Made by a program: the position numbers and the translations under genes. Positions 34,099 through 42,947 of a stretch of 64,000 bases of DNA are shown here, piece after piece. This DNA comes from CAWIHK01 sp963835935 (GTDB taxonomy: Bacteria; Bacteroidota; Ignavibacteria; UBA10030; CAVZMI01), in assembly GCA_963835935.1 (NCBI GenBank), contig CAWIHK010000002.1, forward strand, positions 496,001-560,000, read 5' to 3'. The stretch's first letter is position 1, and every line of letters starts with the position of its first letter. The notes under the pieces were generated by a model, which searched no databases, had not been told where the DNA came from, and was given only the letters and a program-made list of their open reading frames with translations.

Positions 34099-35424
34099 TC
34101 ACCGTTTCTTTTTTTTCCACCATTCATTTAGACGCTCACGAATGGCTTTTTCCCTCCCATTGTCGGTGGGATGATAATAAATTTTATCGCGGAGATTCTC
34201 CGGTAAATATTGTTGTTCGATAAAATTATGTTCGAATGAATGTCCGTATTTATAATCTTTGTGATATCCGAGCGATTCCATCAGTTCAGTCGGAGCGTTT
34301 CGTAAATGAAGCGGCACCGCCAAATCGGGAAGATTCTTCACGTCCTGCAGCGCATCGGAAATCGCCGCGTAAGAAGCATTGCTTTTGGGCGCGCTCGCAA
34401 GATAGGTCGCGCATTGAGAAAGAACAATCCGCGCTTCCGGCATTCCGATGTAATCGACGGCAGTAAAGCAATTCGTTGCAAGGAGTGCCGCTAAAGGATC
34501 GGCGTTGCCAATATCTTCCGATGCGAGAACGATCATCCTCCGCGCGATGAATTTCGGATCTTCTCCAGCATCAAGCATTCTCGCAAGCCAGTAAACCGCT
34601 GCGTCGGGATCGCACCCGCGCATGCTCTTGATAAAAGCGGAAATAATATTGTAATGCTCTTCACCGCCTTTATCGTATCGCGCATACTTTCGTTGAAATG
34701 CTTCTTCGATAGTTTCACGGTCGATGATCCGTTTTCCTTCTTTATTAGGCCTGGCAAGCCGGGCTGCAATTTCCAAACCATTCAACAACATCCTTCCATC
34801 ACCTGCCGCCAGCAGAATTAAATATTCCCTGTCTTCAATCACGAGATTTTGTTTTTGGAGATACTCATCTTTCTCAAGCGCCATATCGATGATGCGATTC
34901 AATTCTGCCGCGGAAAGTTCGTTCAATACAAACACACGACAGCGCGATAGAAGCGGTGATATGACTTCGAACGAAGGATTCTCCGTCGTCGCACCGATCA
35001 GTGTGAGAATGCCTTCTTCAACACTATGGAGAAGCGCATCTTGCTGAGCTTTATTGAACCGATGAATTTCGTCGATGAAGAGAATAGATTTTTTATCATT
35101 GTGAGATCGTGTGAATTCCGCTTTCTCGATAATCATGCGAACGTCTTTTACACCGGACGAGACGGCATTTAATTGATAAAACTCGGAACGCGAGTGTGCT
35201 GCTATGATGCGGGCAAGTGTTGTTTTCCCAACTCCCGGCGGACCCCAAAATATCATGGATGAAATCTGATCCTGTTCAATCAGGCATCTTAGCGGTTTGC
35301 CTTCACCAAGTATATGCGTCTGGCCGACAAATTCTTCCAGTCGAGATGGCCGCACTCTCTCCGCCAGCGGAGATCCCGCTTGTTTACCGTGAATACTTGA
35401 ACGCTCTTTTCCGAATAAGTCCAT
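34099..35424 (-). CDS. rarA: Replication-associated recombination protein A
   Basis: 441 aa. AAA+ ATPase: Walker A GPPGVGKT (residues 61-68), Walker B ILFIDEIHRFNKAQQDALL, sensor-1 GATTENPSFEV and the C-terminal region ARRMIVLASEDIGNADP that is diagnostic of RarA/MgsA/WRNIP1. It acts at stalled replication forks in the cytoplasm. It precedes lptD with a one-base gap. First ATG chosen; MDLFGKERSS is a common RarA start. Confidence 0.95.
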   Translation of the reverse strand: MDLFGKERSSIHGKQAGSPLAERVRPSRLEEFVGQTHILGEGKPLRCLIEQDQISSMIFWGPPGVGKTTLARIIAAHSRSEFYQLNAVSSGVKDVRMIIEKAEFTRSHNDKKSILFIDEIHRFNKAQQDALLHSVEEGILTLIGATTENPSFEVISPLLSRCRVFVLNELSAAELNRIIDMALEKDEYLQKQNLVIEDREYLILLAAGDGRMLLNGLEIAARLARPNKEGKRIIDRETIEEAFQRKYARYDKGGEEHYNIISAFIKSMRGCDPDAAVYWLARMLDAGEDPKFIARRMIVLASEDIGNADPLAALLATNCFTAVDYIGMPEARIVLSQCATYLASAPKSNASYAAISDALQDVKNLPDLAVPLHLRNAPTELMESLGYHKDYKYGHSFEHNFIEQQYLPENLRDKIYYHPTDNGREKAIRERLNEWWKKKKR

Positions 35425-35431
35425 ACAATTT

Positions 35432-35465
35432 AAAAAAAAACCAATCCCTGTACGTCGGATTGGTT
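35432..35465 (-). terminator. Rho-independent terminator between divIC and rarA (minus strand)
   Basis: On the minus strand, AACCAATCC and GGATTGGTT form a 9-bp stem around a GACGTACAG loop, followed by a run of T. It separates the divIC gene from rarA. Confidence 0.85.
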
Positions 35466-35485
35466 ACATTATTGAAGAATCTTTT

Positions 35486-35833
35486 CTATTGTTGTTTTCG
35501 CTGCACACGATAAACGGTTTCCCCTTCTTTTACCATTCCATAACGCTCACGCGCAGTTTTCTCGATTACTTTTTTATTATTTTCAAGGGCTTTTGATTTC
35601 TGCTGGAGATCAATTTGTTCGGCCTTTAGCGAGTCAATACTTTTCTCCATCTGTCTCTTCTGATCCTCCATGCTCATTCTTTTGACAATACCCTTTGGAT
35701 TAAAGAGAACAAATAGGATTAGTGGTATGGCAATCGCGAGCAATACCATCAGCTTTTTATTTGCTATGATGCTTTTGCTCAGATTCTTCAAGAGAGATTC
35801 TTTTTTCTCTCTTCGATAAAAACGATCCTCCAT
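35486..35833 (-). CDS. DivIC/FtsB-family septum formation initiator
   Basis: 115 aa: short cytoplasmic start, one transmembrane helix (about 28-45, LMVLLAIAIPLILFVLF), then a coiled coil (SMEDQKRQMEKSIDSLKAEQIDLQQKSKALENN, split here as 50-85) and the conserved tail ARERYGMVKEGETVYRV. This is the DivIC/FtsB pattern; in the divisome it bridges FtsL and the FtsQ/FtsW complex. Monocistronic, with a terminator immediately after. Confidence 0.88.
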   Translation of the reverse strand: MEDRFYRREKKESLLKNLSKSIIANKKLMVLLAIAIPLILFVLFNPKGIVKRMSMEDQKRQMEKSIDSLKAEQIDLQQKSKALENNKKVIEKTARERYGMVKEGETVYRVQRKQQ

Positions 35834-35968
35834 ATTAAAAAGGTACTGTTTCTGGAACCGGAATGCAAGAAGATTTTCACGAGAAGATTTTCTGGAATCT
35901 TTTCCGAATTTTAATGTATCAACTATCTCTAAGTAATTAAAAGATGAAAAAATCTTTTGTCGTCATTA

Positions 35969-36751
35969 TTATTTATCACGCGCGCAGCGAAATCCCATTT
36001 GGTAATCTTTGCTGTCGGGACCGGATCTGATACGAGAAAAACAACTAAGGTTATCGAAAAAATCCCACGACCCTCCTCGAAGAATTCGTGTTATACCACT
36101 TTCCGGTCCTTTTGGATCGATCTGGGCATCTGCTGGGTATGATGCGTACCAATCACTACACCATTCCCAAACATTACCGGTCATATCATAAATTCCAAGT
36201 TCATTGGCTTGTTTTGTCCCTACTTCGTGTGTACGAGCATTCGCATTACCAATATACCAGGCAACATCTCCAATATTGTTGCTTCCGCTATATAAATAAC
36301 CCCGGCTATTAACACCACCTCGTGCTGCAAATTCCCATTCAGCTTCAGTGGGCAAACGCTTCCCGGCCCAATTTGCATATGCAACGGCATCGTACCATGA
36401 CACATTCGCTATCGGGTCGTTATCATTCCAACCCCATTCAGGCTCAACCGGCATATTTTTATTATTTGCAATGCAATATGAACGATAACATGCTACCGTC
36501 ACTTCATACTTGTCAATATAGAAATCGCTCAATGTGACCGAATGAACTGGTTTTTCCTCCAAATCTCCGTTATTGGTTCCCATCTGAAAAGTACTGCCTT
36601 TGACAAATACCATTTCGTTATAATTAGTAGAGTCATTAGAATCAATGATATTGTTGGAATCATGTTTCTTCGCACAAGAAGAGAATACAAGATTGAGAAC
36701 TATTAATAGAAGTATTTCAATTTTAAAACTCGATTTATTGTAATTCATCAT
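35969..36751 (-). CDS. SUMF1/FGE-like domain lipoprotein
   Basis: About 260 aa from ATG 36751 or 36748; the frame is open further upstream but the signal peptide starts here. Lipobox LVFSSC. Domain motifs of the formylglycine-generating-enzyme fold: FVKGSTFQMGTNNGD, VTVACYRSYC, LPTEAEWEFAARGG, GNVWEWCSDWYA, RILRGGSWDF and GFRCARDK. Of the two catalytic Cys of true FGE (in the RGGSxxC...C region) only one is present (LSCFSRIR), so it is probably not a sulfatase activator. Lipid-anchored SUMF1 proteins in this phylum often have structural or binding roles. Confidence 0.85.
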   Translation of the reverse strand: MMNYNKSSFKIEILLLIVLNLVFSSCAKKHDSNNIIDSNDSTNYNEMVFVKGSTFQMGTNNGDLEEKPVHSVTLSDFYIDKYEVTVACYRSYCIANNKNMPVEPEWGWNDNDPIANVSWYDAVAYANWAGKRLPTEAEWEFAARGGVNSRGYLYSGSNNIGDVAWYIGNANARTHEVGTKQANELGIYDMTGNVWEWCSDWYASYPADAQIDPKGPESGITRILRGGSWDFFDNLSCFSRIRSGPDSKDYQMGFRCARDK

Positions 36752-36916
36752 TGTATTATCCAAAAATTGTGAAAGATAAATCATGCGCATCATGCTTTAC
36801 TCTTTGAATGTATTTCCTCTTCTAATAATACACAAAACGTAGGCAAATTTCCCTTGCACTGCTTTCTTTTTCTCTTCTTCTCCTTTATATTGTTTGAAAA
36901 TACTTAGGTCCCACGC

Positions 36917-38281
36917 ATGCAGTTATTACCTTTAGGAGGCGCTGGTGAAATCGGCGCGAGTTGTTTCTATCTCAACATAGACGGCGCGGGAATTATTCTC
37001 GACAGCGGCATCCATCCGCAAAAATCCGGATTGAACGCGTTACCAAATTTCGATCTTTTGAAAGATGTCGAAGTCGATACCGTTTTACTTTCACACGCGC
37101 ATCAAGACCACATCGGATCACTGCCTTATCTTGTCCGCCGTCATCCTTACGTGCGGATTATCTCAACACCACAAACACGCGCTATCGCCGAGCTTACACT
37201 GCACAATGCTGTTGCAATTCTTCAAGAACAATTAGCTGGCGACACACATCTTTCCCCATTCAGCCATGATGAAGTCGATTTACTTATCCAGAGCATTGAA
37301 TGGCGCGTGTACAATGAAAAATTTGAGATTCACGGATTTCGCAGACGAACAACAACGCCAATCAAAACTCATTTTTTTGATGCCGGACATATCCTAGGAT
37401 CTGCCGGAATTCTCACCGAGTTCGATGGAAGAAAGATTGTTTACACCGGCAATATCAATCTTGATGCTCAAGCAATCCAGCAAGCGGCGGATATAGAATC
37501 TCTAGAATGTGACACACTAATTATCGAATGTACGCAAGGCAACACCGACTCGTCGTTACTTCCTCACTGGCGAAATGAATCGATCCGGATGGCACAGCGA
37601 GCAAACGAAATTTTAGAAAATGGAGGATCGATTTTAATACCGGCGTTTGCACTCGGCAAGATGCAGGAAATATTATGCACCCTCTGGAAATTAATGATGA
37701 AAGGAAGCTTGACTGAAGTTGACATTTACACCGGCGGTGTGGGTGTAAAAATCAATTCCGTTTACGAAAAAAATCGGTACGTCGTCCCGACTATCGATCC
37801 CGAATTCCGCCTCTCCGACATTCCACAAAAAGATATATTCGAATTAGAAAAGAACGGCGGAATCCCGCCGCGGCCTTCAATCGTCATTGCCTCGAGCGGC
37901 ATGATGATGGAAAAAACTACATCATATCGATTGGCTCCTCGATGGCTGGCAGAGAAAAAAAATGCGATTTTCGTTGTCGGATATATGGATCCTCAAACTC
38001 CCGGTTTCCGTGTCGCCCGTGCTGAAAAAGGAGAAAAAATACGGTTAACCGATTTTTCCCACGATCAAATAGTCCAATGTTCAATCGATAATTTCCGATT
38101 TACTTCTCATGCGCGCCGCGAACGTTTGCTGGAAATCGTTCAAAAAACAAAACCAAATAGAGTAATTTTGGTCCACGGCGATCAAACATCGATCGATTGG
38201 ATGGGGAATTCAATCTTACAACTCCTGCCAGGTGTTAAAGTTTTTTCTGCGCAAATCGGGCATTGGATTGAGGAAAGCTAA
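36917..38281 (+). CDS. Metallo-beta-lactamase/beta-CASP hydrolase (RNase J/CPSF-like)
   Basis: 454 aa. Motif 2 HAHQDH, motif 3 His in DAGHILGSAG, and beta-CASP motifs A (IIECTQGN), B (FTSHARRE) and C (VILVHGD) are all visible, so it belongs to the beta-CASP nuclease clade that includes CPSF-73, RNase J and archaeal aCPSF relatives. Motif 4, normally TGD, reads YTGNIN: the bridging Asp is Asn. This may change metal binding. First ATG used. Probably an RNA exo- or endonuclease. No operon partners. Confidence 0.85.
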   Translation: MQLLPLGGAGEIGASCFYLNIDGAGIILDSGIHPQKSGLNALPNFDLLKDVEVDTVLLSHAHQDHIGSLPYLVRRHPYVRIISTPQTRAIAELTLHNAVAILQEQLAGDTHLSPFSHDEVDLLIQSIEWRVYNEKFEIHGFRRRTTTPIKTHFFDAGHILGSAGILTEFDGRKIVYTGNINLDAQAIQQAADIESLECDTLIIECTQGNTDSSLLPHWRNESIRMAQRANEILENGGSILIPAFALGKMQEILCTLWKLMMKGSLTEVDIYTGGVGVKINSVYEKNRYVVPTIDPEFRLSDIPQKDIFELEKNGGIPPRPSIVIASSGMMMEKTTSYRLAPRWLAEKKNAIFVVGYMDPQTPGFRVARAEKGEKIRLTDFSHDQIVQCSIDNFRFTSHARRERLLEIVQKTKPNRVILVHGDQTSIDWMGNSILQLLPGVKVFSAQIGHWIEES

Positions 38282-38569
38282 AGCTTTTCAACCTATTTAT
38301 TCTCTAAAAATTTTTCACTTTTTATTCCAAATGTCTTGTTTTTTATTTTTCCTCTTAGTAAACTTACGGCAGTACATAAACCTGTGTTGTATTCCGATGA
38401 AACAATTTGTAACACTTCTATTCAAGCTCACGATTTTTTCTGTAACATAAAATAAATTTCTAAAAATACTTTTTTAATTAGCATTCGTTATCCTGGGTAA
38501 GAAGATGAATTCAACTTTCCATCATAATAAGTAAAGAGACCACTTAAACATTATTGAGGAGGAATGACG

Positions 38570-39001
38570 ATGACAGAATCAGTGACAGGATCGAACAAAC
38601 TACAAATGAAGTGGATAGTGAATAGTTTTCTTGCTTATGTTATTTTCTATCTACTGCCAATCACTGCTATTTGCTATGCAGTCAATGGCGGGCCAATTCC
38701 GTACATTGCGCTAACGTTTTTGGGAGTTTGGCTCTTTGCAGGCGTTATTATTATCGCTGCGGTAGTTGGATATTTATCTGAAGGAATCACGATCATCGAA
38801 CCGGCAATCGGCGGTGCTGTAACGGCATTTATTTTCTTCGACGTTTTGATGCTTCTTATAAGACGAGATTTACTCCGCGTTAAATCATTAATTGGCATTC
38901 TGGGAATTATCATCGCTGTATTTGTGCTTTCACTCTTTGGAGCATGGCTGGGTGAAAAACTCCAGGCAAAAAAGGAAGCCAAAAAAGCAGAAGCCGCCTG
39001 A
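38570..39001 (+). CDS. Small polytopic membrane protein
   Basis: 143 aa from ATG 38570; an in-frame ATG six bases earlier would sit on top of the strong ribosome site GAGGAGG. Four hydrophobic helices (about 15-35, 43-66, 75-97, 103-124) and a Lys/Ala-rich tail (EKLQAKKEAKKAEAA). No family recognised. Freestanding gene, followed by the lone attC-like site. Confidence 0.65.
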   Translation: MTESVTGSNKLQMKWIVNSFLAYVIFYLLPITAICYAVNGGPIPYIALTFLGVWLFAGVIIIAAVVGYLSEGITIIEPAIGGAVTAFIFFDVLMLLIRRDLLRVKSLIGILGIIIAVFVLSLFGAWLGEKLQAKKEAKKAEAA

Positions 39002-39060
39002 TGTAGGATGTTACAAAAGAAACGCGACAAAGATTAAATAGTTTTAGTGTACACAGCTTT

Positions 39061-39156
39061 GTTCAATAATATTTTATCCGACCTTGAGCTCTTAGCCTTC
39101 CACGTTATATTGGCTAAGTGATAACTCAAGCTCGGATAAAATAATTAACGTCAGTG
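39061..39156 (+). repeat. Lone attC-like site (degenerate R boxes)
   Basis: Closely similar to attC site A: ATTTTATCCGACCTTGAGCT is shared and the complementary arm AAGCTCGGATAAAAT is present. R'' reads GTTCAAT instead of xxxxAAC and R' reads GTCAGTG instead of GTTxxxx. The site is probably inactive. Flanking arms AGTGTACACA (from 39046) and TGTGTAACACT (to 39165) extend the hairpin on both sides. Confidence 0.7.
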
Positions 39157-39219
39157 TGTAACACTTTTCTAGATCATAGAAATTATCCATAATACAACGT
39201 AAATTTAATCGAGTCAACC

Positions 39220-39570
39220 ATGGATAAAGAAAAATTCAAGGTAGATATACTAAAGTTGTTCAATGAGCAATTTGCTCAGAACCAAAACAATCATCAGAAC
39301 TTATTCATTCAAGTTGTTTCAATTCTGTTGACTGTACTCGTTGGTTTTGGATTTGCATTGGTATCTTTTGGGCAAAATAAACCTGACAGTGCTGTAAGAA
39401 TCGGAATTTTAGAATTTTCAGCAGCTTTTTCCACTTCAGAGTTTATGTTGCTTTTGGGAGTAAGTCTGATCTCATCTCTCGCTCTTGGATATAGGAGAGA
39501 CCAACTAATTAATGCCATTATTCGTGAAAAGGCTGAAGTCACTAATGATTCGGCAAAAAGTGAAAAGTGA
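39220..39570 (+). CDS. Small membrane protein downstream of the lone attC site
   Basis: 116 aa with a charged N-terminus (MDKEKFKVDILKLFNEQFAQ) and two transmembrane helices (about 28-50 and 73-90). It ends at TGA 39568-39570 within a three-fold GAAAAGT tandem repeat. The same frame stays open after the stop into the next gene, so a nonsense mutation or a repeat slip may have split one longer gene. No family recognised. Confidence 0.55.
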   Translation: MDKEKFKVDILKLFNEQFAQNQNNHQNLFIQVVSILLTVLVGFGFALVSFGQNKPDSAVRIGILEFSAAFSTSEFMLLLGVSLISSLALGYRRDQLINAIIREKAEVTNDSAKSEK

Positions 39571-39654
39571 AAAGTCTTTCCATCAAGTTTTAATCCTTCC
39601 AAAGGATATAAAGAAAAAAGAAAAAACAAGAAACGCTATCTATTTATAAAATGG

Positions 39655-39885
39655 ATGCCGGATTTCCATTCTATTTTCACTCTATCATTCCTTGGATTCC
39701 AATTACTTCTCATTTTAATTTACTTGTTCAAACTCTATCAAGAACAATTACTCTTTAATGGAGAACCAATCGACCTCAAGTCCTTCTTCTTAGCGTTGAT
39801 TGGAATCTCTTGTTTTGTCTGGTCGGTTTGTGTTATTGACAAATTTCACAAGAAAATTACTGACTATTACTACAAACGAAAATGA
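39655..39885 (+). CDS. Small two-helix membrane protein (possibly the 3' part of the previous gene)
   Basis: 76 aa with two hydrophobic helices (about 7-27 and 43-62) and a basic end (KKITDYYYKRK). No ribosome site precedes ATG 39655. The frame is in phase with the gene at 39220 through an 84-base open stretch after its TGA, which favours an originally single two-part protein. Otherwise a separate small gene. Confidence 0.45.
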   Translation: MPDFHSIFTLSFLGFQLLLILIYLFKLYQEQLLFNGEPIDLKSFFLALIGISCFVWSVCVIDKFHKKITDYYYKRK

Positions 39886-39988
39886 AACCGAATATGGCTA
39901 GATTGAGAAAATTATGGTCGCCTTATCCTCTTTTCTAAAAGTTGCGCCTTGCTAATCATTTTAAAAAGAAATATTTTTTCCCCTGCAG

Positions 39989-40297
39989 TCATAATAACAT
40001 CTGGGCGAGATTTTTTCTCGAAGCTCCTAACACTAACAAAGAACGAATAAGCAGATCGAGCGAAACAGACGGATCACCAGATTCCATCTTTGCCACTCGA
40101 GATTGACTCGATTTTAGCAACTGTGCCAGAGTTTCTTGAGTCAGGTTCTTATTTTTTCGATACTCTTGCAGGCTTTTGCTCAGTGTCAGCTTCAATTCAA
40201 CATATGCCGCTTCTTCAGACGAAAGTTTCAGAAATTCAGAAGTAGTTCCGACCTTCCAGCCTTTTGATTCGAGACGTTTCTTCTTTACAGTGTTCAT
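39989..40297 (-). CDS. XRE-type antitoxin (HigA-like)
   Basis: 102 aa. A helix-turn-helix of the Cro/C1 type lies at about residues 50-80 (LTQETLAQLLKSSQSRVAKMESG), preceded by a helical N-terminal part (EEAAYVELKLTLSKSLQEYR). It is the downstream gene of a toxin-first pair (15 bp after the toxin), the order typical of HigBA. It most likely binds and blocks the toxin and represses the shared promoter. Confidence 0.88.
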   Translation of the reverse strand: MNTVKKKRLESKGWKVGTTSEFLKLSSEEAAYVELKLTLSKSLQEYRKNKNLTQETLAQLLKSSQSRVAKMESGDPSVSLDLLIRSLLVLGASRKNLAQMLL

Positions 40298-40312
40298 GTG
40301 TCTACTCCAATA

Positions 40313-40642
40313 TTAAGATTCATACATCAGAATTCGTCGCTTACAATTCTCTATTACTTTGTGGGATGTTTTCCGAGTTTTTTTCTCGAAAACATCCAGA
40401 ATTATAATTGCATCAGAATCAATTCTATAGATAATACGCCATATTTTATTCTCATCATCAATCCGAAGTTCATGGCACCTTGCACCAATCGACAGCATCG
40501 GCCGAGAATGAGGCAACGATAACTTCTCCCCCGTCTGCAATCTTCTCAGCAAGTAACCAGATTCTATTCTTGCCACGCTTGACATCGGAGGAGTCTTTAT
40601 CTCTCCATGAAGCCAAACAAGGGGTTTATCTTTTGTTCTCAT
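40313..40642 (-). CDS. HigB/RelE-type toxin
   Basis: 109 aa. PLVWLHGEIKTPPMSSVARIESGYLLRRLQ, then CHELRID and KIWRIIYRIDSDAIIILDVFEKKTRKTSHKVIENCKRR, is the pattern of the phage-derived Gp49-like/HigB toxin family (RelE superfamily mRNA interferases). It starts at the promoter described at 40651-40679, so the transcript is nearly leaderless. Paired with the HTH antitoxin downstream. Confidence 0.88.
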   Translation of the reverse strand: MRTKDKPLVWLHGEIKTPPMSSVARIESGYLLRRLQTGEKLSLPHSRPMLSIGARCHELRIDDENKIWRIIYRIDSDAIIILDVFEKKTRKTSHKVIENCKRRILMYES

Positions 40643-40650
40643 TTGGTTCT

Positions 40651-40679
40651 AATATATGTCATTTCCGACATATTGTCAA
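40651..40679 (-). promoter_or_regulatory. Promoter with palindromic operator for the HigBA-type operon
   Basis: On the minus strand TTGACA (40674-40679) and TATATT (40651-40656) are separated by exactly 17 bases. Between and overlapping them lies a perfect inverted repeat ATATGTC-N6-GACATAT (40654-40673). The start codon at 40642 is only 8 bases after the -10 box. Confidence 0.75.
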
Positions 40680-40910
40680 CTACAACATTCACCATATAAA
40701 GGGATGCATATCACACCCAACAATAGCGTTGTTTCTCGATTCGATGTAAAGACAAAAGTCAAAAAGGATATAAATATTTTTTTTAGAAACGGTTCTTAAT
40801 CTTCCGCCAAAAAAAAACATTGAATTCTTCCAACAACTCATTTATCTTTATCATGTAAATTTATTTCGACTTTTCGACGAATACAATTTTTCAAACCGGA
40901 GAAGAATTCT

Positions 40911-41300
40911 ATGGAACGGTGTGATTTTATCAAAACAGCAGCAACAACTTCGGCTTGTTCTTTGTCTGCAACATTACCTGCAAAAGATAATGTTGTTGCC
41001 GACGCTAATTCGGAATATCAATGTAGGATTACTGTGCTTAGAAAATTATTTCACCAGGACTTGTACGATCAGTATCCATACGAGGAAGCAAAAAGTTGCG
41101 GCCGGTTCGAAGAAGGACAAGTATTTATTACGAAGAGTGTTTGGGATCCTCCGGAAGGTTTTTGTGCGTGGGCGTGGGCCGATCTTCGGCCAATCATTCA
41201 CAGTATCTGCGCCGGCAACTCCAGGACGATGGTATCTTGTTGCACAGATGGTTTACGTCCGGTGATTTTTAAATTCGAATGTATTGAAACCCAGAGATAA
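40911..41300 (+). CDS. TIGR04076-family protein with Tat-like leader
   Basis: 129 aa. The N-terminus MERCDFIKTAATTSACSLSATLPA resembles a Tat/TAT-dependent leader but lacks the twin Arg (RC instead of RR). The mature part fits the TIGR04076 pattern: YQCRITVLRK, then PPEGFCAWAWADLRPIIHSI and CCTDGLRPVIFKFE. Its function is unknown. GGAGAAGAATTC precedes the ATG. Isolated gene. Confidence 0.75.
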   Translation: MERCDFIKTAATTSACSLSATLPAKDNVVADANSEYQCRITVLRKLFHQDLYDQYPYEEAKSCGRFEEGQVFITKSVWDPPEGFCAWAWADLRPIIHSICAGNSRTMVSCCTDGLRPVIFKFECIETQR

Positions 41301-41408
41301 AAATTCAAAAAATTTCACAAATATTATTCGTTTGCTTTTTGGATGAAAAATCGATAGGTTTTGCAATTTAATAATGGCTGATATTACTGACCAGTGGAGA
41401 AACCATTT

Positions 41409-42944
41409 ATGAGCAGTCAACTCTTTGCCAAGAAACCACTCGCTCTATTACTTGAAGAAATGAGAGGAGAAAATCGTCTGCGCCGGGTTCTCGGACCTAT
41501 AACACTAACCAGCCTCGGCGTCGGCGCAATCATCGGAACGGGAATTTTTGTTCTAACGGGAGTTGCCGCTCACGACAAAGCCGGCCCCGCATTAATTCTC
41601 TCGTTTGCCGCATCCGGATTAGCTTGTACCTTTGCGGCGTTATGCTACGCAGAATTCGCCTCGATGGCTCCGGTTGCCGGCTCCGCTTATACTTATGCTT
41701 ACGCGACACTCGGCGAACTTTTTGCATGGATCATCGGATGGGATTTAATTCTGGAGTACGCGGTTGCCTCGGCGGCGGTCGCGCATGGCTGGTCTGCACA
41801 TGCACAGGATCTTATGAGGAGTTTTGGAATTTATATTCCGCCAAAACTCTCGAGCGCTCCTTTTGATTTCAATATTTCATCAGGAAGTTTTTTCATGACC
41901 GGATCATTCTTCGATCTTCCGGCGATCATCGTCGCAGTGGCTATCACAATCATTCTTGTAATCGGCATCCGAGAAAGTGCAACATTCAATGCCATCATGG
42001 TTGGAGTAAAACTGGTGATCGTACTCTTCGTCATCGCCGTCGGTGCATTTTATATCGATCCGAAAAATTGGATGCCATTCGCTCCGTTTGGTTTCACAGG
42101 CATTAGTTTTTTCGGACATACATTATTCGGACAAACAGGCGCGAATGGAGTCCCGCTTGGAATGTTAGCCGGCGCGGCGATTATCTTTTTTGCTTACATC
42201 GGTTTCGATTCGGTTTCAACGCATTCCGAAGAAGCTCGCAATCCGCAAAAGGATGTTCCAATCGGCATTATCGCATCGCTATTAATTTGCACAGTGTTGT
42301 ACATCGCTGTTTCTGCCATTCTCACCGGCATGGTTCAGTACGACAAAATCAATATCAACGCACCGGTTGCAAACGCATTTGCACAACGCGGACTCCCTTG
42401 GGCGCAACGCTTGATCGATGTCGGCGCGATCACCGGAATCACATCAGTCCTTCTTGTGATGATGCTCAGTCAACCGCGTGTATTTCTCGCGATGGCACGC
42501 GACGGCATGGTCCCGGAAAGTTTTTTTGGATCTGTCCACAAAAAATTCCGCACACCATGGAAGGCCACAATCTTAACAGGAATTTTCGTCGGAACAATGG
42601 CCGCACTTTTACCAATTAGAATTTTAGCAGAATTAACAAACATCGGAACTCTCCTCGCATTCGTAATCGTGTGCAGCGCTGTACTAATCATGCGCAAGAC
42701 GCATCCGCATGCCGAACGCCCGTTCCGCGCGCCGTGGGTTCCGTTCGTTCCAATCATGGGTATCATCACATGTCTTATTTTAATGTTTTCCTTGCCAACC
42801 GAAAATTGGTACCGACTCGGTGTTTGGCTTTTGATCGGGTTCACGATCTATTTTACATACGGACACAAACACAGCATCATGGCACGCATAGCACGTGGTG
42901 AAGTTATTGCACCAAAAGAAACCGGCATCGAGAAACAAGATTAA
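41409..42944 (+). CDS. APC-superfamily amino acid permease (cationic amino acid transporter type)
   Basis: 511 aa from ATG 41409, with GGAGAA at good spacing; a GTG at 41394 would overlap that site. Twelve or more transmembrane helices. LTSLGVGAIIGTGIFVLTG is the conserved first helix of APC transporters, and GFDSVSTHSEEARNPQKDVP in helix 6/7 is the CAT/YfnA signature. It is followed 3 bp later by a second APC permease, so the two form an operon. Substrate cannot be read from sequence. Confidence 0.92.
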   Translation: MSSQLFAKKPLALLLEEMRGENRLRRVLGPITLTSLGVGAIIGTGIFVLTGVAAHDKAGPALILSFAASGLACTFAALCYAEFASMAPVAGSAYTYAYATLGELFAWIIGWDLILEYAVASAAVAHGWSAHAQDLMRSFGIYIPPKLSSAPFDFNISSGSFFMTGSFFDLPAIIVAVAITIILVIGIRESATFNAIMVGVKLVIVLFVIAVGAFYIDPKNWMPFAPFGFTGISFFGHTLFGQTGANGVPLGMLAGAAIIFFAYIGFDSVSTHSEEARNPQKDVPIGIIASLLICTVLYIAVSAILTGMVQYDKININAPVANAFAQRGLPWAQRLIDVGAITGITSVLLVMMLSQPRVFLAMARDGMVPESFFGSVHKKFRTPWKATILTGIFVGTMAALLPIRILAELTNIGTLLAFVIVCSAVLIMRKTHPHAERPFRAPWVPFVPIMGIITCLILMFSLPTENWYRLGVWLLIGFTIYFTYGHKHSIMARIARGEVIAPKETGIEKQD

Positions 42945-42947
42945 CAC

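Noticed and set aside
35969..36751. True formylglycine-generating enzyme
   Set aside because: Only one of the two catalytic Cys in the C-terminal motif is present, the protein is a lipoprotein, and no sulfatase gene is near.
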